Assembly (NCBI RefSeq): GCF_002743255.1
Contig: NZ_PDYY01000007.1
Span: 1-64,000 of the forward strand
Length of the DNA stretch: 64,000 nt
Source: Sporosarcina sp. P2
GTDB lineage: Bacteria > Bacillota > Bacilli > Bacillales_A > Planococcaceae
Direction: 5' to 3'
Made by a program: the position numbers and the translations under genes. A model generated the notes under the pieces. It had not been told where the DNA came from. It saw only the letters and a list, made by a program, of their open reading frames with translations, and ran no database searches. Below are positions 54,262 to 63,244 of the stretch, piece by piece. How positions within the stretch are numbered: position 1 is the first letter of the stretch; every line of letters starts with the position of its first letter.

Positions 54262-54385
54262 AAAGCTGGGAGACGACTCCAGGAGGATCAGCCCAAGCGT
54301 TGAGACAACCAAAAGGGAGCCTCACGACCTGGTTGGCTCAACGAGTGGCCCTCCGGAAAGCGTCCCCCAGTTGTAGCGGAAATCC
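54262..54385. repeat. long palindromic repeat, copy 11
   Basis: ATTGCAGCGAAAGCTGGGAG and ACGACTCCAGGAGGATCAGC on the left are mirrored by GGTTGGCTCAACGAGTGGCC, CTCCGGAAAGCGTCCCCCAG and TTGTAGCGGAAATCC on the right. Inner module GAGACAACCAAAAGGGAGCC resembles copy 8. Confidence 0.7.
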
Positions 54386-54433
54386 GACTCATTACCAAGT
54401 CCGTCAATCCCATTAAATATCCAAATCAAACAG

Positions 54434-54462
54434 TTGCACAACGTATCGGATTTTGCTATACT
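54434..54462 (+). promoter_or_regulatory. upstream rpmE promoter
   Basis: TTGCAC (54434-54439), a 17-bp spacer and TATACT (54457-54462) give a strong sigma-A match with a start near 54469, leaving a leader of about 140 nt before rpmE. Confidence 0.6.
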
Positions 54463-54468
54463 AATCAA

Positions 54469-54485
54469 GTACAGTATTTCTGTAC
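54469..54485 (+). promoter_or_regulatory. hairpin at the 5' end of the long rpmE leader
   Basis: GTACAG (54469-54474) and CTGTAC (54480-54485) pair perfectly around a 5-nt loop, exactly at the predicted transcript start. Together with the downstream CCG/CGG and ACACGGGTCGTGT segments (to about 54525) it could be an L31 autoregulatory leader; this is inference. Confidence 0.4.
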
Positions 54486-54536
54486 ACCGCATATACGGCT
54501 GACAAACACGGGTCGTGTACGGCATCGATCGTTTTA

Positions 54537-54566
54537 TTGACAACTGGTTAATAAAACATCCATAAT
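54537..54566 (+). promoter_or_regulatory. proximal rpmE promoter
   Basis: TTGACA (54537-54542), an 18-bp spacer and CATAAT (54561-54566) give a second start near 54573, with a short leader lacking the upstream hairpins. Confidence 0.55.
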
Positions 54567-54611
54567 TTCACACTCTGTTCCAGATGGTTCAGGGCGAAAG
54601 GAGAGATATCG

Positions 54612-54827
54612 ATGAAAGCAGGAATTCATCCCAATTACAAACTTTCAACAGTAACTTGCTCATGTGGCAATACATTTGAAACAGGTTCTGTAAAAGAAGA
54701 TATTCGAGTGGAAGTATGCTCAGAATGTCACCCATTCTATACTGGCCGTCAGAAGTTTGCTACTGCAGATGGACGAGTTGACCGTTTCAACAAAAAATAC
54801 GGCATCAAGTCAGAAGGACAAGAGTAA
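54612..54827 (+). CDS. rpmE: ribosomal protein L31 (zinc-binding form)
   Basis: The 71-aa large-subunit protein is the zinc-binding (C+) type: Cys residues at CSCG (16-18) and CSEC (36-39), as in B. subtilis RpmE rather than the zinc-free YtiA. GAAAGGAG precedes ATG 54612. It follows rho as in other Bacillales and has a strong terminator. A zinc-free paralogue would be expected elsewhere. Confidence 0.94.
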   Translation: MKAGIHPNYKLSTVTCSCGNTFETGSVKEDIRVEVCSECHPFYTGRQKFATADGRVDRFNKKYGIKSEGQE

Positions 54828-54837
54828 TAAAAGCCAG

Positions 54838-54876
54838 ATACCCGTCAGGTGCAATCATGCCAGACGGGTATTTTTA
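54838..54876 (+). terminator. rpmE terminator
   Basis: ATACCCGTCAGG pairs with CCAGACGGGTAT (one mismatch) and is followed by TTTTTATT. Confidence 0.85.
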
Positions 54877-54903
54877 TTAATTTATTGCGTAGTTCCACGT
54901 TAC

Positions 54904-55127
54904 CCGCTTTATCTGCGTGTTTACCCGCTCATAGTCGCGCGTAATGCGCTCTATCTGCGTGTTTACCCGCTCATAGTCGCGCGTAATGCGCTCTATCCGC
55001 GTGTGTATCCGCTCATAGCCACGCGTAATGCGCTCTATCCGCGTGTTTATCCGCTCATAGCCACGCGTTATGCGCTCTATCTGCGTGTCCAACCGCTCAT
55101 AGCCGCACGTTAACCGCTCTATCGCAT
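54904..55127 (-). repeat. 21-bp-period array 5 (11 units, 42-bp super-repeat)
   Basis: Cores (CCGCTTTAT, CCGCTCATA, GCGCTCTAT alternating) start at 54904, 54925, 54946, 54967, 54988, 55009, 55030, 55051, 55072, 55093 and 55114, exactly 21 bp apart. Unlike the other arrays, adjacent pairs are nearly identical, giving a 42-bp tandem repeat (CGCGTAATGCGCTCTATC... five copies). It lies between the rpmE terminator and tdk, with the cores in minus-strand orientation, antisense to both neighbours. Confidence 0.88.
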
Positions 55128-55168
55128 CACCACGTATACATAAGCACAACATCGAAAGGGGATTGACC

Positions 55169-55765
55169 ATGTACGTTTCAATGCAAGGCGGCTGGATGGA
55201 AGTCATCTGCGGCAGTATGTTTTCAGGTAAATCGGAGGAACTCATTCGCCGCATTCGCCGGGCAGAATTTGCCAAACAAAAGATTGCGGTATTCAAACCA
55301 GCAATTGATGATCGGTATAGCGAGGAAGCAATTGTCAGCCACGACGGTGCATCCACTATCGCCAATCCTATTTCCAAGGCGAGTGAAATACCGAACCTCG
55401 TGTCAGATGATTTCGATGTGGTCGCCATTGATGAAGCTCAATTTTTCGACCAAGATATTATTGAGGTCGCGATCACACTCGCTGATCGCGGATTTCGCGT
55501 GATCATTGCAGGACTCGATCAAGACTTCAGAGGCGAACCGTTCGGACCGATGCCAGAATTAATGGCAGTGGCCGAACTGGTGACAAAACTCCAAGCGGTC
55601 TGTACCGTTTGTGGATCGCCTTCGAGCCGAACGCAACGATTAATAGATGGACAACCCGCATGCCAAGATGATCCAATCATTCTTGTCGGTGCATCCGAAG
55701 CATACGAACCACGTTGCCGCAAGCACCACGAAGTGCCCGTTAGTCGTGCGCAACATGTAAAATAA
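55169..55765 (+). CDS. tdk: thymidine kinase
   Basis: The 198-aa type II thymidine kinase phosphorylates thymidine in pyrimidine salvage. The P-loop [14 protein letters not shown] is near residues 14-27, Walker [12 protein letters not shown] near 86-96 and the lasso zinc site cysteines in CTVCG (near 147-151) and CRKHHE (near 185). ATG 55169 has AAAGGGG at 7 bases; the TTG 55163 is nearer and rejected. Followed by an inverted repeat and prfA. Confidence 0.94.
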   Translation: MYVSMQGGWMEVICGSMFSGKSEELIRRIRRAEFAKQKIAVFKPAIDDRYSEEAIVSHDGASTIANPISKASEIPNLVSDDFDVVAIDEAQFFDQDIIEVAITLADRGFRVIIAGLDQDFRGEPFGPMPELMAVAELVTKLQAVCTVCGSPSSRTQRLIDGQPACQDDPIILVGASEAYEPRCRKHHEVPVSRAQHVK

Positions 55766-55773
55766 ACATATTT

Positions 55774-55805
55774 CCGTCTATCCTTAAGCAACAAAGGATA
55801 GACGG
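55774..55805 (+). terminator. hairpin behind tdk
   Basis: CCGTCTATCCTT (55774-55785) and AAGGATAGACGG (55794-55805) form a perfect 12-bp stem; the following tail (TTCTGCTAT) is T-poor, so termination may be partial. Confidence 0.6.
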
Positions 55806-55857
55806 TTCTGCTATATACTAGTATATACCCCATAATTTCAGAAGAGGTGAACCAACT

Positions 55858-56934
55858 ATGTTCGATAGACTGCAGGCAGTGGAAGACCGTTATGATCGAC
55901 TCAATGAATTACTTAGTGACCCGGAAATCGTAAATGATCTGGATAAATTACGAAACTATTCGAAAGAACAATCTGATTTACAAGACACGGTCGAAGTATA
56001 CCGTGAATACAAAAATGTTTACACTCAATATAACGATGCAAAAGAAATGCAAGATGAGCCACTTGATGACGAAATGAAAGAATTAGTCAAAATGGAAATG
56101 GATGAACTCGAAGACCGTATCGAGTCTCTTGAAGAACAATTAAAAGTATTGCTGATTCCAAAAGATCCAAATGACAATAAAAGTGTCATCATGGAAATCC
56201 GTGGCGCTGCAGGTGGGGACGAGGCGGCATTGTTTGCTAGTAGTTTATATCGTATGTATACACGCTACGCGGAAATGAATCATTGGAAAGTGGAGGTCAT
56301 CGATTCTTCGCCAACTGAACTTGGCGGTTTTAAAGAAATTATCTTCATGATTGATGGCAAAGGGGCCTATTCCAAGTTGAAGTACGAAAATGGAGCGCAC
56401 CGCGTGCAACGTGTACCGGAAACGGAATCGGGGGGGCGTACACATACGTCGACTGCTACTGTTGCGTGCTTGCCTGAAGCGGAAGAAGTAGAAATTGAAA
56501 TTCATGATAAAGATATCCGTACCGATACATTCGCTTCATCGGGGCCGGGTGGACAATCCGTCAACACGACCATGTCTGCAGTGCGCCTTACGCATTTGCC
56601 GACGGGTACGACAGTATCGATTCAAGACGAAAAATCTCAAATTAAAAATAAAGAAAAAGCGATGAAAGTCTTGCGTGCGCGTGTCTACGATAAGTTTATG
56701 CAAGAAGTGCAAGCCGAATACGATGAAAAACGGAAAACTGCCGTTGGATCAGGGGATCGTTCAGAGCGTATTCGCACATACAACTTCCCGCAAAATCGTG
56801 TGACTGACCATCGAATCGGGTTGACCATCCAAAAACTCGATCAGATTATAGAAGGGAAATTGGATGAAGTAATCGATGCGTTGATTATAGAAGAACAAGC
56901 ACATCGCTTGGAAAGTTTGGATCGCAATGACTAA
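55858..56934 (+). CDS. prfA: peptide chain release factor 1
   Basis: The 358-aa RF1 reads UAA and UAG and triggers peptide release. The stop-codon reading tripeptide PET is at 187-189 (RVPETESGG) and the catalytic GGQ is at 231-233. AGAGGTG precedes ATG 55858. It overlaps prmC by 8 bp, coupling RF1 with the methyltransferase that modifies its GGQ glutamine. Confidence 0.95.
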   Translation: MFDRLQAVEDRYDRLNELLSDPEIVNDLDKLRNYSKEQSDLQDTVEVYREYKNVYTQYNDAKEMQDEPLDDEMKELVKMEMDELEDRIESLEEQLKVLLIPKDPNDNKSVIMEIRGAAGGDEAALFASSLYRMYTRYAEMNHWKVEVIDSSPTELGGFKEIIFMIDGKGAYSKLKYENGAHRVQRVPETESGGRTHTSTATVACLPEAEEVEIEIHDKDIRTDTFASSGPGGQSVNTTMSAVRLTHLPTGTTVSIQDEKSQIKNKEKAMKVLRARVYDKFMQEVQAEYDEKRKTAVGSGDRSERIRTYNFPQNRVTDHRIGLTIQKLDQIIEGKLDEVIDALIIEEQAHRLESLDRND

Positions 56935-57778
56935 GACCGTTCTTGAGTCTGTGCAACAAGCACAGCAATTATTGCAGGAACGCGAAATGGACACGCATGC
57001 AGCTGAAATGGCGATGCGTTTTGTTGCAGGAATGAGTCAGGCTAATTATTTAGCCAGTTTTCGTGAACATATTTCGGACGAAACGTCTTCACAATTCTGG
57101 GCAATCATCACGGAATTATTGACCGGTAAACCCATTCAATATATTCTCGGTGAAGAGTCATTTTACGGCTATTTATTTGAGGTCAATGAACACGTCCTGA
57201 TTCCACGTCCTGAAACGGAAGAACTCGTCCATTATGCATTGCAACGAGCGAACCAATTATTTGGAGATCGAGTCATTCAAGTGGCGGATATTGGAACGGG
57301 AAGTGGGGCGATTGCTGTCGCCTTCAAAAAAGAACGACCGACTGCAAAAGTAACTGCCACTGATTTCAGTGAAATGGCGCTTGAAGTCGCAAAACGCAAT
57401 GCTGGGCGTAATGAAGCAGATATAACCTTTATGCAAGGGGATATGGAAGAACCGTTGAAATCGCAAAAATGGGATATCATCCTATCCAATCCGCCGTACA
57501 TCGCGGAACATGAAAAATCCGTTATGTCACCAACTGTTTACGATTTCGAACCGCAAACTGCGCTGTTCGCTGAAGAAGAAGGTCTCTATTTTTATCGTAG
57601 ACTAGCGGAAAACTTATCGCCGCTGATGAATCATCCTGCGCTTATCGGTTTTGAAATCGGCTATCAGCAAGGAGCTATTGTACAAGAATACTTACAAAAA
57701 TCCTTTCCGGAAGCGACAGTGGAAATCGTTCAAGATATCAATAAAAAAGATCGAATGATATTTTGTGAGATTCGATGA
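56927..57778 (+). CDS. prmC: release factor glutamine methyltransferase
   Basis: The 283-aa enzyme methylates the GGQ glutamine of RF1 and RF2. It has an N-terminal helical substrate-binding domain (about 1-85), the SAM motif [10 protein letters not shown] at 121-130 and the catalytic NPPY at 188-191. It starts within the end of prfA, and spoIIR follows 47 bp downstream. Confidence 0.95.
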   Translation: MTKTVLESVQQAQQLLQEREMDTHAAEMAMRFVAGMSQANYLASFREHISDETSSQFWAIITELLTGKPIQYILGEESFYGYLFEVNEHVLIPRPETEELVHYALQRANQLFGDRVIQVADIGTGSGAIAVAFKKERPTAKVTATDFSEMALEVAKRNAGRNEADITFMQGDMEEPLKSQKWDIILSNPPYIAEHEKSVMSPTVYDFEPQTALFAEEEGLYFYRRLAENLSPLMNHPALIGFEIGYQQGAIVQEYLQKSFPEATVEIVQDINKKDRMIFCEIR

Positions 57779-57785
57779 ATAAAAT

Positions 57786-57820
57786 CTCCTCCTGCGGGTC
57801 AAGATAGAGTGCAGGAGGGG
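57786..57820 (+). promoter_or_regulatory. hairpin sequestering the spoIIR ribosome site
   Basis: CTCCTCCTGC (57786-57795) pairs over 10 bp with GCAGGAGGGG (57811-57820), one wobble pair, 15-nt loop. The right arm is the whole Shine-Dalgarno of spoIIR, whose ATG is at 57826. No T-tract follows, so it is not a terminator; it would repress translation unless melted or disrupted. Confidence 0.6.
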
Positions 57821-57825
57821 ATGAC

Positions 57826-58395
57826 ATGTTACAAGATTATCCGATTAACCAACAACCGAATCAAACTTCGAAACTATTGGCGTTTATAGAATTTGTACTT
57901 ATATTACTTACTATTCAAGCGGTGTTGCTTGTATTTGGTCAGCAGGCAGCTACAAGTGAAGCGACGCAATTTCGTATTCTTGCAAACTCTAATACTGTGG
58001 CAGATCAACAAGTGAAACGAGATGTGCAAGAAAAAATTGCGCCATTACTTGAACAGGCGATCAATCAATCGACAAACGTGCAGCAAATAAATGATAAACT
58101 TCAAATGTTAGAGCCAACGCTTCTTGCAATCGCGAAAGCAGAAGTGAATGGCGCGCATGTAACGCTTGAGCACAGTACCGCAGTGATTCCACCGAAACGG
58201 GTAGGGTATTTCATTCAGCCGCAAGACGTTTACGATGCCTATGTTGTAAAAATCGGAGCAGGTCGAGGCGATAATTGGTGGTGTTCATTGTTTCCGAATG
58301 TTTGCTTCCCAGAAGAAGCGACAGTGACTGAAACAGAAGAACAAGAACCTGTTACATTCTTCGTTTGGGAGTGGATAAAGTCGCTGTTCAAATGA
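57826..58395 (+). CDS. spoIIR: stage II sporulation protein R
   Basis: The 189-aa SpoIIR is made in the forespore and secreted, activating SpoIIGA to process pro-sigma-E in the mother cell. It has one N-terminal hydrophobic signal/anchor segment (about residues 20-42), the conserved FRILANSNTVADQQVKRDVQ near 48-67 and the C-terminal YVVKIGAGRGDNWWCSLFPN (near 140-159). AGGAGGGG precedes ATG 57826 but is buried in a hairpin. It follows prfA-prmC as in B. subtilis. Confidence 0.92.
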   Translation: MLQDYPINQQPNQTSKLLAFIEFVLILLTIQAVLLVFGQQAATSEATQFRILANSNTVADQQVKRDVQEKIAPLLEQAINQSTNVQQINDKLQMLEPTLLAIAKAEVNGAHVTLEHSTAVIPPKRVGYFIQPQDVYDAYVVKIGAGRGDNWWCSLFPNVCFPEEATVTETEEQEPVTFFVWEWIKSLFK

Positions 58396-58455
58396 ACATA
58401 TTCACATTTATTGTGGATAAGATAGAGAAAATGTGTATAAAGAGGGGTTGAGCAA

Positions 58456-59487
58456 GTGGACACTATGCGGGAAATAGTGGATAACCTAGTGGATAACGAT
58501 AGAATCTATGAACAAGCTGTGGATATCCTGAATTCCGGGGGGATTGTTGCCTTTCCGACTGAAACAGTTTACGGTTTGGGAGCCATTGCGACTGATGAGC
58601 AAGCAGTACAGCGGATCTTCGAAGCGAAAGGAAGACCTTCAGATAATCCGCTGATCGTACATATTGGGAACCAGTCAGACATTGAAAAATACGCAACCGA
58701 TATCCCAGAAATTGCAAACATATTAATGAAAGCATTTTGGCCAGGTCCATTGACGTTAATTATGAAGAAAAAGCCTGGGGTCATTGCAGATGTCGTCACG
58801 GCTGGACTTAGTACAGTAGCCATCCGCATGCCTGACCACCCGATAGCTTTGGCCTTACTGCGCAAATTAGACCAGCCGTTAGCAGCACCGAGTGCAAATC
58901 GTAGCGGCAAGCCAAGCCCGACGGAAGCGGATCATGTCTTTCATGATTTAATTGGTAGAGTTCCGTTGATTTTGGATGGTGGTGAGACAGGGGTAGGCCT
59001 TGAATCCACCATTTTGGATATCACGGTTACACCGCCTGTCATTTTGCGGCCGGGCGGTATTACGAAGGAGCAATTGGAGGATTTGATTGGCACAGTCCAT
59101 ATGTCCACGTTACCTGCAGATCAAACGTCAACACCACGTGCGCCGGGGATGAAATATATCCATTACGCACCTGAAGCACCGCTGTTGATCATCGAGCCGA
59201 ATGCGAATTCTATTGCCCATGCGCTAAAGACCATTCATCAACAAAATAAACGTGTCGCAATCATCGGACCTGATGAGTTATACACAGAACAAGCGGATTG
59301 GTACTTTTCCACAGGCTCTATCCATAGTCGTGAAGCGATGGCATCAAGTCTTTATAAAGCAATTCGTCAATGCGACAATACAGAGGCAGATATGATTCTC
59401 GCCGTTGAGACTGATCATTCGGGTATCGGTGCAGCGGTTATGAATCGTCTCGATAAAGCTTCAGACGGCAAGCGTTTCACTGAATAA
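58456..59487 (+). CDS. tsaC: threonylcarbamoyl-AMP synthase (Sua5/YwlC type)
   Basis: The 343-aa enzyme makes threonylcarbamoyl-AMP for the t6A37 modification of ANN-decoding tRNAs. The N-terminal YrdC domain includes GGIVAFPTETVYGLGA near residues 28-43 and KGRPSDNPL near 56-64, with SANRSGKPSPT near 146-156. A linker and a C-terminal Sua5 domain (about 235-343, after APGMKYIHYAP) follow. GTG 58456 has AGAGGGG at 8 bases. Confidence 0.93.
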   Translation: MDTMREIVDNLVDNDRIYEQAVDILNSGGIVAFPTETVYGLGAIATDEQAVQRIFEAKGRPSDNPLIVHIGNQSDIEKYATDIPEIANILMKAFWPGPLTLIMKKKPGVIADVVTAGLSTVAIRMPDHPIALALLRKLDQPLAAPSANRSGKPSPTEADHVFHDLIGRVPLILDGGETGVGLESTILDITVTPPVILRPGGITKEQLEDLIGTVHMSTLPADQTSTPRAPGMKYIHYAPEAPLLIIEPNANSIAHALKTIHQQNKRVAIIGPDELYTEQADWYFSTGSIHSREAMASSLYKAIRQCDNTEADMILAVETDHSGIGAAVMNRLDKASDGKRFTE

Positions 59488-59506
59488 CATTTCGCTAATG
59501 ATGAAT

Positions 59507-59568
59507 AGCCTCCTTCAGCAACCGCATAGGATGAGTAGATGCGAGACTTGCGAGGGGGCTTATTTTTT
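59507..59568 (+). terminator. terminator-like hairpin overlapping the mntP ribosome site
   Basis: AGCCTCCTT (59507-59515) pairs with GAGGGGGCT (59552-59560, extended by one base) and encloses CGCAT (59523-59527)/ATGCG (59539-59543). Six T follow (59563-59568). The right arm contains GAGGGGG, the best Shine-Dalgarno for a TTG start at 59567. It either ends tsaC or attenuates mntP. It does not match the yybP-ykoY manganese riboswitch that I can recall. Confidence 0.5.
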
Positions 59569-60070
59569 GATAGAAATCATAGCGGCTATCGTTACAACGA
59601 TCGATATCCTAATCGTCTATACATTTCTCCAACTGCGGCGGGGTCGATTGATGATCTTGCTGTGGACTACTATACTGAACATGTTGCTGCCACTTATCGG
59701 TTTCTACGCAGGGGAATGGGCGATGATCTATTTCGCGGGATGGGGCCATGCGCTCTCGAGTGTACTGCTTTCACTCATCGGACTTCACATTCTTCTCTCG
59801 GACAGCGATGAACCGTCAGTGGTCAATAAAATCTCCCCGTTTTTCTTAGCGCTGATCGTCAGTGTGGATGCATTCGGGGTGAGTGTGACATTCGGTATGA
59901 TGCAACTGAATAAATGGCTGTTTATTTTCGTATCGGGCTTCTTTTCTTTTACGTTTTCGGCTATTGCTTTCTTGTCCGCAGGCCGTCTGCGTGTAATTAA
60001 TGGTACATTTATTCGAAGGTTAGCAGGTATCGTATTCATATGTATGGGTGTATTGTCCTTTATTTATTAA
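59567..60070 (+). CDS. mntP: MntP-family manganese efflux pump
   Basis: The 167-aa integral membrane protein has six hydrophobic helices as two repeats of three. The family aspartates are in IVTTIDILIVY (first repeat) and LIVSVDAFGVSVTFGM (second repeat). MntP exports Mn2+; the substrate is inferred from family and from position (B. subtilis ywlD). Start is uncertain: TTG 59567 has GAGGGGG at 8 bases and gives a normal N-terminus, while ATG 59498 would add a soluble tail and has no ribosome site. Confidence 0.8.
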   Translation: MIEIIAAIVTTIDILIVYTFLQLRRGRLMILLWTTILNMLLPLIGFYAGEWAMIYFAGWGHALSSVLLSLIGLHILLSDSDEPSVVNKISPFFLALIVSVDAFGVSVTFGMMQLNKWLFIFVSGFFSFTFSAIAFLSAGRLRVINGTFIRRLAGIVFICMGVLSFIY

Positions 60071-60125
60071 AAATAGTGTATCTTTTCTCTCATAAATCCG
60101 TTATTCTGTAAAGTAGGTGAAGAAA

Positions 60126-60572
60126 ATGAATATTTATTTTATTTGTACAGGCAACACATGTAGAAGTCCTTTGGCAGAAGCGTTAGTCAATCATGCCAAT
60201 GTGCCAGGTATTACTGCGAAATCAGCAGGTATTCATGCGATAGATGGCTTGCCGATTTCCGCAAACTCCGCACAGTTGCTGACGGAAGAAAAAATCTCTT
60301 TTACTCCATATTCTAATGAAGTCAAGTCTGCTGATATGGAGTGGGCGGATATTGTTTTAACGATGACAGCGAATCATCGAGATTTCCTGCACAGTCGTTT
60401 TCCTGCAATGAAAGAAAAAGTGTTTACGTTAAAAGAATACGCGGGTACAATGACAGGTCTTGATGTGCATGATCCATATGGTGGTGATTTGGAAACCTAC
60501 CGCACCACATTTCATGAGCTGACTCAACTCATTAACTCCGTCATCCGACAACAAGCGGAGGGGAACTTATGA
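60126..60572 (+). CDS. ywlE: low-molecular-weight protein-arginine phosphatase YwlE
   Basis: The 148-aa enzyme carries the P-loop C(X)5R as Cys7-Arg13 (CTGNTCRS) and the general acid Asp116 in HDPYGG. Thr11 at the loop is the residue that gives B. subtilis YwlE its specificity for phosphoarginine rather than phosphotyrosine, so it probably reverses McsB arginine kinase action. ATG 60126 has AGTAGGTG upstream; GTG 60117 is part of the Shine-Dalgarno. It overlaps the chemoreceptor gene by 4 bp. Confidence 0.92.
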   Translation: MNIYFICTGNTCRSPLAEALVNHANVPGITAKSAGIHAIDGLPISANSAQLLTEEKISFTPYSNEVKSADMEWADIVLTMTANHRDFLHSRFPAMKEKVFTLKEYAGTMTGLDVHDPYGGDLETYRTTFHELTQLINSVIRQQAEGNL

Positions 60573-61861
60573 ACGAACCGAAAAAAGTAGGACTACGGGC
60601 GAAACTCGTCTTATTTATTGTGATTCTAGCAATCATTACGTATACGACAAGTGCTGTATTCATTAACTGGGTACAGCCAACTTTCTTTCCAAATGTACGG
60701 CCATTCGTTTTTCAACTGCTTACATATGCGATGGGCATTATGTGGTCGGGTATTTTAGCGGCCATGTTCAGTACCATTTTGACCAAGCCGTTGCAACGTT
60801 TGGAAACTGCCGCTATGAAGGTGGCGGATGGGAAAATCGGTGCGGACATTCAGTTGCCGAACTCATCGGATGAAATTCATTCCGTTTCCAAAGCATTCCA
60901 ACAAGTGGTCGTCAATTTACGCAGCATTATTGAACAAATTGAATCCAACTTTCAAGCTACTGCCCAATCTGTCGATGAATTGACGAATGAGACAAGCGCT
61001 GCGTCCGGCCAATCCGATGCCATTGCGCGCACTATTGGTGAAATTTCCAATGGTGCAGAAAACACATCGGAGTCGATTCGGGAAACAGTCAATGCGATTG
61101 AAGATATTCGTCAACTGGCTGTGGAAGTCAATCATCGAGCGGGACAATCATCCGAGCAATCTAAAGTGATGTTAAAAGAATTACACGCGACAACGGAAAT
61201 TTTCCAATCGGTATTAGCGGGGATTCATCAAATGAGCAATCAAAGCGAGCATTCATTGGAAACGATACAAGTACTAGATGAAAATGCGCATAAGATCAGC
61301 GAAATCGTGGAACTTGTCGGCAACATCGCGGGGCAGACAAACTTACTGGCGTTAAATGCTTCTATAGAAGCGGCGCGGGCAGGAGAGCATGGTAAAGGCT
61401 TCGCTGTCGTGGCAGAAGAAGTTCGTAACTTAGCGGATGAAAGTGCAAATGCCGTCCAGATGATTTCCGGACTTGTTCAAACGATCCAATCTGACGTCAA
61501 ACAAGTCGTAGCGGAAATGAAGCAACAAGTAGAAACGGCATCCACTGAGGCTACACGTGCGACGAAAACAAATGAAAACGTTGAAACGATGACCGCCACC
61601 ATTCAAACGATGGCGCATTATGTAGAAGAAATTGGCCAAATCGTCAGCAACCAAATGCAGACGATCGAGCTTACGGCCAAGCAGTCGCTAGAAGTAGCGA
61701 TGATTGCAGAGCATACTTCAGCGGGAGCAGAAGAAGTTCGCGCGGCCACGGAAGAGCAGGTAGCGTCTATAGATCAAACGAAAAATAAGGCGTTGGAGCT
61801 GAAGGAGCAATCGGAAGAGTTGCACAAAGTGATCCGGAAGTTCGACCGAACGCCCGTGTAA
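60569..61861 (+). CDS. methyl-accepting chemotaxis protein without a sensor domain
   Basis: The 430-aa receptor has two closely spaced membrane helices (about residues 11-32 and 42-66), leaving only about ten residues outside. A HAMP linker (about 66-120) and a signalling domain with the conserved hairpin tip [17 protein letters not shown] ([20 protein letters not shown], then [18 protein letters not shown] near residues 250-290) follow. With no extracellular ligand domain it may sense a membrane or cytoplasmic signal. It overlaps ywlE by 4 bp, an unusual operon partner. Confidence 0.9.
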   Translation: MNEPKKVGLRAKLVLFIVILAIITYTTSAVFINWVQPTFFPNVRPFVFQLLTYAMGIMWSGILAAMFSTILTKPLQRLETAAMKVADGKIGADIQLPNSSDEIHSVSKAFQQVVVNLRSIIEQIESNFQATAQSVDELTNETSAASGQSDAIARTIGEISNGAENTSESIRETVNAIEDIRQLAVEVNHRAGQSSEQSKVMLKELHATTEIFQSVLAGIHQMSNQSEHSLETIQVLDENAHKISEIVELVGNIAGQTNLLALNASIEAARAGEHGKGFAVVAEEVRNLADESANAVQMISGLVQTIQSDVKQVVAEMKQQVETASTEATRATKTNENVETMTATIQTMAHYVEEIGQIVSNQMQTIELTAKQSLEVAMIAEHTSAGAEEVRAATEEQVASIDQTKNKALELKEQSEELHKVIRKFDRTPV

Positions 61862-62184
61862 TAAATCATGACGATGCTGAGGAGTTTTACGCTCTGGATC
61901 GTTTTTTTTTATTTGTGAAGCAGGGGTCAAGGTACTCGCGCAGATCCGGTGGGTGGAAAATTCCGAATTAAGTGCCTGATCTTCTTCTTGCAACGAGGTG
62001 AATACGACTTTGTAGTTCCAAAACACGTACGATGATTTAGTTTTATTCATATAACATTCGTCTTTATGACAAAACTTCAACGTTTCAAAATGAAAATTTC
62101 AAAAAGAGTACAGTAAAACCGATGATTTTTTTATTGAACAATGATAGAATAAGCGATAAGTAAAAATAGAAATGAGGGTGCGCA
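61862..62184. other. 323-bp interval before rpiB
   Basis: After the terminator I see no gene, repeat or structured RNA. An extended -10 element (TGATAGAAT, 62142-62150) without a good -35 lies 35 bp upstream of rpiB and is the probable promoter. Confidence 0.45.
61871..61912 (+). terminator. terminator behind the chemoreceptor gene
   Basis: ACGAT and ATCGT, with an inner GAG/CTC, form a modest stem followed by about ten T. Confidence 0.55.
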
Positions 62185-62625
62185 GTGAAAGTTGCAATTT
62201 CTTCAGACCACGGAGGCAACAATCTCCGAAAAGAGATCACCAATCTATTAACCGAACTCGACATAGAATATATCGACTACGGACCGGATACCGACACTTC
62301 CGTCGATTATCCAGACTATGCAATACCCGTAGCGAACGACGTCGTAGCGGGGAAAGTAGACCGCGGAATCTTGATTTGCGGCACAGGAATCGGCATGTCC
62401 ATTTCCGCCAATAAAATCAAAGGGATCCGTTGCGCGCTCGTTCATGATGTATTTAGCGCTAAAGCAACACGCGAACATAATGATTCCAACATGTTAGCAA
62501 TGGGGGAACGCGTTATTGGACCAGGGCTGGCACGAGAAATCGTTAGCACTTGGCTTGAAACAGAATTTGAAGGCGGCCGTCATGAGCGCCGTATAAATAA
62601 AATGATGGAACTTGAAAAGAACTAA
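62185..62625 (+). CDS. rpiB: ribose-5-phosphate isomerase B
   Basis: The 146-aa RpiB/LacB-family enzyme interconverts ribose-5-phosphate and ribulose-5-phosphate. SSDHGG (residues 6-11), the catalytic base Cys65 in GILICGTGIGMSI and the phosphate-binding arginines near 133-136 are present. GTG 62185 has GAGGGTG at good spacing. It precedes ywlG and glyA, as in B. subtilis (ywlF). Confidence 0.93.
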   Translation: MKVAISSDHGGNNLRKEITNLLTELDIEYIDYGPDTDTSVDYPDYAIPVANDVVAGKVDRGILICGTGIGMSISANKIKGIRCALVHDVFSAKATREHNDSNMLAMGERVIGPGLAREIVSTWLETEFEGGRHERRINKMMELEKN

Positions 62626-62643
62626 AGAAAGCAGGTGGAACAA

Positions 62644-63189
62644 GTGGATGCCATTCAATTATGGAAACTGCAGCTAGAACAAGCATTGACCGAATTTGCC
62701 GAACAAGCACCACCTGCCGAAGGGACGATTTTCGTCGTCGGCTGTTCTACTTCTGAAGTGGCAGGTGCGCGCATCGGCACGAACGGCGCACTTGAAATAG
62801 GAGAGGCTTTATTCGCGCCGCTCCAAGCGTTCGCGGATAAATACCATGTACATTTAGCTTTCCAAGGCTGCGAGCATATTAACCGTGCCATCACATTGGA
62901 ACGCAAGACGGCGCAGCAATTTCATTTGGAACCTGTATCCGTCGTACCCGTTTTTAAGGCGGGTGGCTCGATGTCTACCTATGCGTACAAGCAATTTAGC
63001 GATCCCGTCGTAGTGGAATCGGTGCAAGCAAATGCAGGTATCGACATCGGACAAACGTTAATTGGCATGCAAATGAAGCCGGTTGTAGTACCGATCCGCA
63101 CGTCGATTAATAAAATCGGTGAAGCGGTCATCACACTTGCGACCACTCGTCCAAAATTAATTGGCGGAAGTCGTGCGAAATACGAATAA
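62644..63189 (+). CDS. ywlG: YwlG-family protein (TIGR01440)
   Basis: The 181-aa protein belongs to the conserved TIGR01440/YwlG family always found near glyA or rpiB. Segments [17 protein letters not shown] near residues 29-45 and [11 protein letters not shown] near 73-83 are typical. Function is unknown. Start is uncertain: GTG 62644 has AGGTGG at 5 bases, while GTG 62635 has only a weak purine stretch. Confidence 0.85.
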   Translation: MDAIQLWKLQLEQALTEFAEQAPPAEGTIFVVGCSTSEVAGARIGTNGALEIGEALFAPLQAFADKYHVHLAFQGCEHINRAITLERKTAQQFHLEPVSVVPVFKAGGSMSTYAYKQFSDPVVVESVQANAGIDIGQTLIGMQMKPVVVPIRTSINKIGEAVITLATTRPKLIGGSRAKYE

Positions 63190-63244
63190 ACCGTGTACAA
63201 TACAAGAAAATATAAAACTATCAGAAAAAAGGGGATACTATCCA

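Larger units (their letters stand above)
54170..54611. other. 442-bp interval before rpmE
   Basis: Gene-free. It holds a copy of the long palindromic repeat (54262-54385), two tandem promoters (54434-54462 and 54537-54566) and a leader hairpin (54469-54485). Confidence 0.6.

Noticed and set aside
54877..55428. Open frames through array 5 on both strands (183 aa minus, 118 aa plus)
   Set aside because: They stay open because the 21/42-bp period is a multiple of three; they lack ribosome sites and overlap tdk or the rpmE terminator.
59507..59568. yybP-ykoY manganese riboswitch upstream of mntP
   Set aside because: The interval is too short and the conserved loop sequences of that riboswitch are not visible.
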